Of a DNA stretch of 64,000 bases, positions 18,933-25,825 are shown piece by piece. This stretch comes from Peptoniphilaceae bacterium AMB_02 (lineage in GTDB: Bacteria; Bacillota; Clostridia; Tissierellales; Peptoniphilaceae), in contig CP143259.1 in NCBI GenBank assembly GCA_036321625.1, positions 1,910,001 to 1,974,000 of the forward strand, read 5' to 3'. The position numbers were made by a program, and so were the translations under genes. Each line of letters starts with the position of its first letter. Positions within the stretch are counted from its first letter, which is position 1. The notes under the pieces are model-generated. The model was not told the DNA's origin. It saw only the letters and a list, made by a program, of their open reading frames with translations, and did no database searches.

Positions 18933-20330
18933 CTAAATAATAGTCGATAATTCTTTAATAAGCTGATCGATATCTTGTTTGAAATGAACTTCTGTTACAG
19001 AAAAAAGTGCACAATTTTTTAATTCAGGAAACTTTTCACTAAGATCAATCCCTCCGAATATGCCTTTTTTAAGTAGTTCTTCATTGATTTCTTGAATAGT
19101 CTTCCCGGTGTCAGAAAAATCTACTACAACATCTCTGAAGTTAAATGAATTAAATCGTTTGCTTTTAACTCCATCTAACTTTGATAATTCCGATACTAGA
19201 TACTGTCCTTTCTGAATAATATTTTGACCTAGTTCATATAATCCTTTTGGTCCCATAAGCGAAAGATATACACCAGCAGTAATCGCAATTAACGAAGTTT
19301 GTGTGCCGACATACTCTTTTCCTTTTTCTCTTAAATCTCCAAATGATGTCCTATCATATGCAATATCTCCAAATCCATATTCACCTTCTTTAATAGTTGG
19401 TGCAATTCCAAAAAGTCTTGAAGGGAATTCAAGAACAAATTTAGGATCATTTAAAGTTGAAATAAAACCAGACTGACTTCCACCACAATTCATATTATTA
19501 CCAAGTGATTGCAAATCTCCTACAATTATGTCTGCTCCAAATTCTCTTGGAGATTCAACTATACCTAGACTAATAGGATCTACCCCAACTATTAGAATGC
19601 TTCCATTTTCTTTTGTCATTCTTCCGATTTCATTAGCCTCATCTTCAAAAACTCCAAAATAATTTGGATTCTCAAAATATACTGCTGCTACTTTTTCATT
19701 TAATTTTCTTTTTAAATCTTCAAGGTCTAATCTACCTGTTTTTTTACAATAATCTACTAATACAAGTTCAACACCTGGATCACAATAATTTCTCATAATC
19801 AATAACTTATTAGTGTCTATGGAACCATTAACCAGTACTATTTCTCTTCCTTTAATTCTAGATGCCATCCTTGCACCGGTTGCTGCAGCTTGAGCCCAAT
19901 CAAATGTTGGTACATTTACCACTTCCATATCAATTAACTCTGCTAATAAGGATTCATATTCAAAAAGACTTTGAAATCTACCATGATCATTGTACGGTTC
20001 ACCAGCATACCCACTCAAGAACTCAGCTCTTCCATTTATCTCGTTACAAATAGCAGGAACATAGTGATTCCAACATCCTCCACCAAGAAAACTAATATAC
20101 TCATTTGCTGTCATATTCTTATTAAGTATCCTATCTACACCACGTACTAATTCATATTCAGATTTATAAGGTTCAGGTAGATTCATCTTTCTATTAAGTT
20201 TCAAATCCTTAGGAATTTCAGCATGTAAATCTTCCAATGATTGCAGACCAACCTCTTTCAGCATCTCTTCCTGAATTTTTCTATCTGAATTAGGAATATA
20301 TGGGTGATTCTTATAACCTATGTTTTTCAT
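18933..20330 (-). CDS. gcvPA: GcvPA-like glycine dehydrogenase (decarboxylating) subunit 1
   Basis: Subunit 1 is the non-PLP half of the split P-protein and completes the active site of GcvPB. The 465-residue product shows the family start (HPYIPNSDRKIQEEML), SFLGGGCWNHYVPAI near 80, SGYAGEPYNDHGRFQSLFEYE near 104 and GDLQSLGNNMNCGGSQSG near 270. Length is normal. It is the second gene of operon B, 13 bases after the SDR gene, with a GGAGG site. Its presence behind a sigma-54 promoter, with a dehydrogenase first and a racemase last, points to catabolism of a specific amino acid rather than general one-carbon metabolism. Confidence 0.88.
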   Translation of the reverse strand: MKNIGYKNHPYIPNSDRKIQEEMLKEVGLQSLEDLHAEIPKDLKLNRKMNLPEPYKSEYELVRGVDRILNKNMTANEYISFLGGGCWNHYVPAICNEINGRAEFLSGYAGEPYNDHGRFQSLFEYESLLAELIDMEVVNVPTFDWAQAAATGARMASRIKGREIVLVNGSIDTNKLLIMRNYCDPGVELVLVDYCKKTGRLDLEDLKRKLNEKVAAVYFENPNYFGVFEDEANEIGRMTKENGSILIVGVDPISLGIVESPREFGADIIVGDLQSLGNNMNCGGSQSGFISTLNDPKFVLEFPSRLFGIAPTIKEGEYGFGDIAYDRTSFGDLREKGKEYVGTQTSLIAITAGVYLSLMGPKGLYELGQNIIQKGQYLVSELSKLDGVKSKRFNSFNFRDVVVDFSDTGKTIQEINEELLKKGIFGGIDLSEKFPELKNCALFSVTEVHFKQDIDQLIKELSTII

Positions 20331-20343
20331 TTTCTTCCTCCTC

Positions 20344-21120
20344 TTATGCTATTCCTCCACCATCGACAACCAAAGCTGTTCCAGTTATCCATGATGATAA
20401 ATCACTAGACAAAAATAGTACCGCGTTTCCAATATCCTCTGGCATACCTATTCTCGCTAATGGTCTACCTACTCCACAGTCTTTAAGATATGCGTCCATA
20501 TCCTTTTCTCCAGTTTGAACACCTTCATCTCTCAACATTTCAGTATCGGTATCCCCAGGGTTAACCGAGTTTACTCTAATATTATCTTCTCCATGATCTA
20601 TTGCCATCCCTCTTGTCATGTTAACAATTCCACCTTTTACGGCATTATAAGCTACAGCAAGATTACCTCCTTTTAACCCCCATCCAGATCCACAATTTAT
20701 AATACTCCCACCTCCACTTTTTCTCATCAGTGGTATAGAGTACTTACTCATTAAAAAAGTCCCTTTTAATCCTACATCAATAACAAAATCCCATTCTTCT
20801 TCAGATAATTCAGTAATCTTTTTTCTAACAGTTGCCCCTGCATTATTGAAGAGTATATCTAATCTACCAAATTTTCTATCTACTTCTTCAATACAGCTTT
20901 TACAACTACTTTCACTAGTTACATCACCTTGAATGAACATCACATCTAGTCCTAAATCCATTAATTCCTTTTCAACTTTTTTACCTTTATTCTCATTTGT
21001 GCCTACCATTACAACAGTCGCTCCATGTTCAGCTAATACTTTAGTACTTCCTAACCCAATTCCTGATGCTCCACCAGTAACGACAGCAACTTTTCCCGTT
21101 AAATCTAATAAATTTTTCAT
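20344..21120 (-). CDS. SDR-family NAD(P)-dependent dehydrogenase
   Basis: Short-chain dehydrogenase/reductase that oxidises an alcohol or reduces a ketone. The 258-residue product has the nucleotide-binding TGGASGIG at 15-22, NNAG near 90, the catalytic Ser in NCGSGWG near 141 and the YNAVK catalytic pair near 157, then PGDTDTEM and the C-terminal ITGTALVVDGG. Classical SDR length. It is the first gene of operon B, just after the sigma-54 promoter, with GGAGGG before the ATG. It may act on a hydroxy or keto amino-acid derivative; no substrate can be read from the sequence. Confidence 0.88.
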   Translation of the reverse strand: MKNLLDLTGKVAVVTGGASGIGLGSTKVLAEHGATVVMVGTNENKGKKVEKELMDLGLDVMFIQGDVTSESSCKSCIEEVDRKFGRLDILFNNAGATVRKKITELSEEEWDFVIDVGLKGTFLMSKYSIPLMRKSGGGSIINCGSGWGLKGGNLAVAYNAVKGGIVNMTRGMAIDHGEDNIRVNSVNPGDTDTEMLRDEGVQTGEKDMDAYLKDCGVGRPLARIGMPEDIGNAVLFLSSDLSSWITGTALVVDGGGIA

Positions 21121-21153
21121 ATACCCTCCTATTTAGTCGTTTAACTAAAGAGA

Positions 21154-21171
21154 ATGCAAATGCCATGCCAG
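21154..21171 (-). promoter_or_regulatory. Sigma-54 promoter of operon B
   Basis: On the minus strand CTGGCAT-GGCAT-TTGCA is a near-perfect -24/-12 element with GG and GC 10 bases apart. It lies about 35 bases before the SDR start codon and faces away from the divergent activator gene. Confidence 0.85.
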
Positions 21172-21257
21172 AAAAACGTTTGCATATTATTTTGTATTAT
21201 CTTTGTTGAAATTTAAACATCTATTTAGTAAATTTAAATTCTCTTCCTTTGTTAAGT

Positions 21258-21285
21258 TTGACATTTTAAATTGATATGGTAATAT
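21258..21285 (+). promoter_or_regulatory. Sigma-A promoter of the operon B activator
   Basis: TTGACA at 21258-21263 and TAATAT at 21280-21285 are 16 bases apart. This places transcription start near 21292, after an upstream ATG at 21276, which supports the start codon at 21339. Confidence 0.65.
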
Positions 21286-21338
21286 ATAATTGTCATATAT
21301 GTCAATTTTATAGGTTTTTATTGCCAAAGGAGTCAAAT

Positions 21339-23045
21339 ATGAAACTTGTTAAACTAAAACCAATAATTAATCAACTACTTGCAACTATGTCTCACTTAAC
21401 AAAAGTTGAATTTGCGGTGTTTAGCTCTACCGCTGAATTAATAACCTGTACACCTATGTACTTAGAAAAAAAAGGGAAAAATGTTCATTCTGAATCTATT
21501 TATGAAGTAATAAATCAAGGGAATGTTATTGTAAACAAGCCCGGGGAAATGAAATCATGTCTTGGATGTAGGTTTGTAAATAACTGCCCCGCAACTATTG
21601 AAATCCTGTCTTGTATAGATTTGAAAGATCACCCAATTGGCGTATTAAGTTTGACCTCATTTTCAAAAGAAGGTCATAAAATGATTGAAGAGGACATTAG
21701 AGTTTACTCAAGTATTTTAGAAAACATAACAAAACTAATTGTAATGTATGCTGAGCACGAAGAATTGTACTCTAAAAATGACGCTCTACATAAAGCTATA
21801 GAAAACCTTGTAAATACGGATCAATTTAATCATATTATTATTGATTACAAAGGATCTATAATTCACATGGATGCTAAAATTGAAGAATTATTTCCTACCT
21901 GTGAACTCTTATACCACAATATTGAAACCATATTTCCCATTGATTTGATTAACTGGATTCAAACCACAAAAGTTCCAAAGAGGAAATATTTCTCATCAAA
22001 GACCTTTAGTGGAATGATTTATCTATCCCCGCTCGAAGTAAAAGGAACGATAGTCGGATATTCCATTAAAATAGAAATAGATAAAGAAAACAAAATCTAT
22101 GAAGGTAGTACTTATCTAGATCAAATATTATCTAGTGACAAAAAAATCGAAGATATAAAGAATAAAATAGTTAAAATTTCTACCTCTCCTTCCACAGTTC
22201 TAATTACAGGAGATACTGGAACAGGTAAGGAATTAATAGCTAAAGCAATACATTATACTAGCTCAAGATTATCTGCTCCTTTCGTCCCTCTAAACTGCGC
22301 AAATATTCCAGATAATCTATTTGAAACAGAACTGTTTGGATATGAAGAAGGTGCATTCTCTGGTGCTAAAAAGGGTGGTAAACCTGGAATTTTTGAAGTT
22401 GCAAATGAAGGAACAGTATTTTTAGATGAAGTTGGAGAACTACCTTTGCATTTACAAGCTAAGCTTTTAAGAGTATTGCAAGAAAACGCTATTCAAAGAA
22501 TAGGTGGTTTTTCGATAATACCTGTTAATATTCGTATAATTGCAGCAACCAATCGTAACCTTGAAGATATGATGCAAGAGGGATTATTTAGGGAAGATTT
22601 ATTCTACAGATTGAATGTAATCCCTTTACATATACCACCTCTTACAGAAAGACCAATTGATATCGAGTTATTGACTCATCATTTTATCGAAAAATACTCA
22701 AAACGATTAAACAAATCTATACTAGGCATTTCAAAGGAATGTATGAGTATACTAAAAACCTATGATTGGCCGGGTAATATAAGGGAACTAGAAAACGCAA
22801 TCGAGTATGCAGTCAATTTAGAAGATAAGGAAATTATTAGTATTAATTCGATTCCAAGTAGGGTGTTTGTAAAAAAAGAAAATCCTCAAGAGATTAAAGA
22901 AATAGTTCATCAAACTGAATATGAACTATTGATAAATACTTTAGATAAACATGGTTGGAGTTTAGATGGAAAAACTGCTAGTGCAAAAGAGCTAGGAATA
23001 AGTCTAAGAACACTGTATAGAAAACTTAAAACTCACGGGATTTAG
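21339..23045 (+). CDS. Sigma-54-dependent activator with cysteine-containing sensor domain
   Basis: Likely activator of the divergent operon B. The 568-residue product has an N-terminal GAF-like sensor (about 1-150) carrying CLGCRFVNNC near residues 74-83, which could bind metal or sense redox, a short PAS-like part (about 170-250), and the AAA+ activator domain with Walker A GDTGTGKE near 291. The sigma-54 contact loop is GAFSGA near 339 (Thr to Ser), followed by Walker B GTVFLDEVGE and a Fis-type helix-turn-helix at the end (AKELGISLRTLYRKLK). AAAGGAG supports the ATG at 21339. Divergent placement is typical for activators of this class. Confidence 0.9.
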   Translation: MKLVKLKPIINQLLATMSHLTKVEFAVFSSTAELITCTPMYLEKKGKNVHSESIYEVINQGNVIVNKPGEMKSCLGCRFVNNCPATIEILSCIDLKDHPIGVLSLTSFSKEGHKMIEEDIRVYSSILENITKLIVMYAEHEELYSKNDALHKAIENLVNTDQFNHIIIDYKGSIIHMDAKIEELFPTCELLYHNIETIFPIDLINWIQTTKVPKRKYFSSKTFSGMIYLSPLEVKGTIVGYSIKIEIDKENKIYEGSTYLDQILSSDKKIEDIKNKIVKISTSPSTVLITGDTGTGKELIAKAIHYTSSRLSAPFVPLNCANIPDNLFETELFGYEEGAFSGAKKGGKPGIFEVANEGTVFLDEVGELPLHLQAKLLRVLQENAIQRIGGFSIIPVNIRIIAATNRNLEDMMQEGLFREDLFYRLNVIPLHIPPLTERPIDIELLTHHFIEKYSKRLNKSILGISKECMSILKTYDWPGNIRELENAIEYAVNLEDKEIISINSIPSRVFVKKENPQEIKEIVHQTEYELLINTLDKHGWSLDGKTASAKELGISLRTLYRKLKTHGI

Positions 23046-23157
23046 TTACTTAATACATTTTATAAACCTTACATTAATCATAAACAAGAGTAAGTCAATT
23101 AAGAATTACAAATATTCTTATACAAATTTCATAATAACTTAGTACATTCCACGACAA

Positions 23158-23190
23158 AAACCACTTACTGCTGCAATCAGTAAGTGGTTT
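23158..23190. terminator. Terminator after the operon B activator
   Basis: Thirteen-base perfect arms (AAACCACTTACTG and its complement) with a 7-base loop lie 110 bases downstream of the activator stop codon. The T-tract is modest on both strands. Confidence 0.65.
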
Positions 23191-23509
23191 ATAGTTTGTA
23201 TGATTTTTTAACGTAAGAAAATTTCTATTTAAATCTGTCCAACAATTAAGTAAAGGACGATGCTATGCCACCTAAGACTCTAAATCAGTTCATCTATTTA
23301 GGTTTTATAAAGCGGCTTCTTATATTCCATCTTTTCTTTATTTTAATTCCTGTACTCATTTGTTTTTTCGTGTAATGTAATTTCTTATTACAAGTATATT
23401 TTACATTTAACTTGTGTATAAAATGTATGTTTTTTGCTACAGTTTTGTAAAGAAATTTCAATATTTTGATAAATTCTTCAAAACCAAAGTTTTTATATTT
23501 TTTGACTGA
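23191..23509. other. Decayed intergenic DNA upstream of transporter remnants
   Basis: AT-rich with no gene. Since the next segment holds fragments of an iron-transporter operon, this part may be its eroded upstream region, but no homology can be read directly. Confidence 0.35.
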
Positions 23510-23660
23510 AGTACGAATAGTATAGTTCCTCTTACAATAAATGTTTTTTGGACGACAAGACTTCCGAGGATAATTTCTGCATTTCTGTTCGATGCCGCTC
23601 TATCTGTTTCAGATGCAGTTTTCAAATATCTTTTTAAAAATTCACTAGACTCGCCATATT
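23510..23660 (+). pseudogene. Remnant of a FecCD-type iron-siderophore ABC permease
   Basis: The plus frame beginning at 23510 has no start codon and translates through TTRLPRIISAFLFDAALSVS and then DAVFKYLFKNSLDSPYY. This matches the highly conserved N-terminal signature of FecCD permeases (RLPR, GAALSxSGAVFQ, LFRNPLxSP). Key glycines of that signature have become Asp, and the frame is lost about 45 residues in, where an ATPase fragment in another frame takes over. It is a small relic of a membrane permease, joined to the next remnant by an internal deletion. Confidence 0.7.
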
Positions 23661-23918
23661 ATAGCTCTAGTCGAAAAACTTAAAGAAAAACATATTGGAG
23701 TCATGATGACAACACATTTTCCCGATTATGCCCTTCAGTTAGAATGTACTACAGCAATACTGGACAATAAATCCATAACAGCGATTGGACCGGCTTCAGA
23801 AGTCATAACCAATGAAAATATGTCGTGTATCTACGGCATCGACGTGAGTGTATAAAAAATAGGAGACAGAAGTTTTTGCATCCCCGGGAAATACGATTTT
23901 AATAGAGTGCTGCTTTAA
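23655..23918 (+). pseudogene. Remnant of a siderophore ABC transporter ATP-binding protein
   Basis: The frame from 23655 encodes the C-terminal quarter of an FecE/FepC-like ATPase: VEKLKEKHIGVMMTTHFPD with the H-loop histidine, then AILDNKSITAIGPASEVI and MSCIYGIDV. The nucleotide-binding Walker A, signature and Walker B are all missing. A TAA at 23853-23855 interrupts the frame, which otherwise continues to KIGDRSFCIPG and a natural stop at 23916-23918. Together with the preceding permease fragment it shows that a complete iron-siderophore uptake operon once stood here. Confidence 0.8.
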
Positions 23919-23936
23919 AATTAAATATTTACTACC

Positions 23937-23973
23937 GCCTAGTCCCTATGTCGACTGGGCTTTTTATTTTTTT
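23937..23973 (+). terminator. Terminator left over from the decayed transporter operon
   Basis: GCCTAGTC at 23937-23944 pairs with GACTGGGC at 23953-23960 (one G-T pair), followed by a 13-base T-rich run. It sits just after the ATPase remnant. Confidence 0.75.
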
Positions 23974-24103
23974 GGCAATAAATTTTCACTTTCTACTATT
24001 TCATCTTTCCTAATTATATGATATGATTATGGACACAATTTCTCTTTTCTATAAAATTTCTAATAATAATGCAGTTTAATTCTGCAACTCAAGGAGGTAT
24101 CAT

Positions 24104-25120
24104 TTGTTTAATAGTAATGACCCTTATGATGTAGAAATATGGCAAAATAATTATGAAACAACCGGTAAATTTCTAAAAGCTGATCCTTGGAAATATTTTT
24201 CTGACAATAACATGCTCATTTATTATGTAAGTGATTACGCCACTATGTGTTTTTGTGTTTTATCAAAACCGACAGAAGAACCCTTAAGTATAAAAATATT
24301 TGAAGACCAACGGATGGCATTAAACTACCTTGATGCTAAATATAAGAATAATATAAAAGATAATGATTTTTCTGATTATTATTTTGAGTACACCGAAGTC
24401 CTATTCGACAAGCCTGAAAATATACCCGAAGAACAATTAGAAATCTATTCAGATTTTAATGTGTTTACTAATAAGGAAGAGCTATTACCTCTCTATATTC
24501 TTAGAAATAGTGGCTTTAAACCTATTCTTTGCTGTTATGACGACCTTTTAATAATAAATGAAATATTGGAACAGGTGGTAGTGATTATTAATAAAATAAA
24601 TTATGGTGAACTAAGTACCAATACCAATGAAGGCTTTTTTGGATATGTGTATTATAATCAAAATATCCATACTTGGGACTATGATGAAACCCATATTGAT
24701 AGTGATTTTAACTCATTTCACCGTTTTTACCTAGATGGAGAAGAACTAATAAATGAAATTAAAGATACTCCTATAAATTCTCATTCAGTCGAGCTTGATT
24801 TGTTTTATTTAAATGGAGAAAAATATTGTATTTATGAAAGAAGACAAAAAAAGCTGTTAATTCTATCTTTTGTCGATAGAGAAACCCGTAAATTATTAGA
24901 TTTTACAGTAATTGAAGAACCTGAGCGAGTCCCTTATATTATAGCCGACTTCGTTACCAATGACTACATTCCAAAATATGGACGAATGAAAAAAATATTA
25001 TACAGAAGCAATATAGTTCTTCCATCACTAATAAAACTTTTTGGACTATTCGGTATAGATATGGAATACGATAATTTATATGCTACAGATGAATCCATTA
25101 ATGAATTAGGCTTTATGTAA
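24104..25120 (+). CDS. Unrecognised 338-residue protein
   Basis: I do not recognise this family. The frame is long, intact and free of overlaps; it starts at a TTG preceded by AAGGAGG at ideal spacing and ends at a strong terminator, so it is a real gene. The product is acidic, soluble-looking and rich in Tyr, Asp and Asn, with no signal peptide, membrane segment or obvious nucleotide-binding motif. It stands alone between a decayed iron-transporter locus and a repeat cluster, which suggests an accessory gene. No function is assigned. Confidence 0.75.
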   Translation: MFNSNDPYDVEIWQNNYETTGKFLKADPWKYFSDNNMLIYYVSDYATMCFCVLSKPTEEPLSIKIFEDQRMALNYLDAKYKNNIKDNDFSDYYFEYTEVLFDKPENIPEEQLEIYSDFNVFTNKEELLPLYILRNSGFKPILCCYDDLLIINEILEQVVVIINKINYGELSTNTNEGFFGYVYYNQNIHTWDYDETHIDSDFNSFHRFYLDGEELINEIKDTPINSHSVELDLFYLNGEKYCIYERRQKKLLILSFVDRETRKLLDFTVIEEPERVPYIIADFVTNDYIPKYGRMKKILYRSNIVLPSLIKLFGLFGIDMEYDNLYATDESINELGFM

Positions 25121-25125
25121 TTGAT

Positions 25126-25172
25126 AAAGGTAGTGTGTCAGAATAAATAAATTCTGATACACTACCTTTTTT
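25126..25172 (+). terminator. Terminator of the orphan gene
   Basis: AAAGGTAGTGT with a one-base offset and TCAGAAT pairs with its complement across a short AAATAA loop, ending in six T. It begins six bases after the stop codon. Confidence 0.9.
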
Positions 25173-25186
25173 AATTCATTTACTAG

Positions 25187-25417
25187 GTAGAGGAAGTGCC
25201 CACACTTCCACGTTTGTACGCTCATGAATTATTGGTATTTGATATTCAATGGAGCAAAGGTTAATTAGTTGCAAAAATGGAGCTGAGGCAGCTCCTCTAC
25301 TTTCAAGCAAGAGTAATGGTTGCCTGGGTTTTCTCTCCCTCCGAGTTTGCTTCGCAAACCCACCTCCCTCGTCAGAGTGAGGCTTTCAAAGAGCTCTCAA
25401 CTAAATCTATGAAAGAA
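25187..25417. repeat. Tandem repeat unit 1 (231 bases)
   Basis: Begins GTAGAGGAAGTGCCCACAC and contains a pyrimidine-rich hairpin core at about 25333-25384, in which GTTTGC and GCAAAC enclose TTC. The next copy starts at 25418, giving a 231-base period. Confidence 0.9.
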
Positions 25418-25741
25418 GTAGAGGAAGTGCCCACACTTCCACGTTTATACGTTCATGAATTATAGGTATTTCATATTCAATGAAGCAAAGGTTAATTAGT
25501 TGCAAAAATGGAGCTGAGGCAGCTCCTCTACTTTCAAGCAAGAGTAATGGTTTCCTGGGTTTTCTCTCCCTCCGAGTCGCTTTAGCGACCCACCTACCTC
25601 GTCTGGCAGTCGAATTCTAGCCAATCACCTTGTTCTTGGGAATTCTTTGCATAAAACCTACCATAATTTCGAAATGCATCTCAATTGGTTAGGTTGTTAA
25701 TGGAGGCTCTCAAAGATCTCAAAACTAAACCTATAAAAAAA
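25418..25741. repeat. Tandem repeat unit 2 with a 93-base insertion
   Basis: Same unit as 25187-25417, closely similar through the core (GTCGCT/AGCGAC hairpin at 25576-25589), but longer by 93 bases. The extra length corresponds to the block at 25605-25695, which recurs at 32731-32821. A third, truncated unit starts at 25742. Confidence 0.88.
25605..25695. repeat. Dispersed repeat block, copy 1
   Basis: Starts GGCAGTCGAATTCTAG and contains two GAATTC sites. It is about 90 percent alike, by eye, to 32731-32821 and is inserted inside a tandem repeat unit. Confidence 0.85.
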
Positions 25742-25775
25742 GTAGAGGAAGTGCCCCCACTTCCACGTTTGTACT
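25742..25775. repeat. Truncated third copy of the tandem repeat
   Basis: Only the first 30 or so bases of the unit (GTAGAGGAAGTGCCCCCAC onwards) are present before the sequence diverges. The remainder up to 25825 holds nothing recognisable. Confidence 0.8.
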
Positions 25776-25825
25776 TCAACGTACCCATTTAATCTCAGGT
25801 ATTATTTCTAAATAGCTCCTTTTCC

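Noticed and set aside
17356-20330. Complete glycine cleavage system
   Set aside because: Only the two P-protein subunits are present; no T-, H- or L-protein genes are nearby.
25277-25465. 62-residue frame in the repeat cluster
   Set aside because: Made of repeat sequence, with no ribosome site and no protein-like composition.
25187-25775. CRISPR-like array
   Set aside because: Units are 231 bases with no short repeat and unique spacer pattern; no cas genes.
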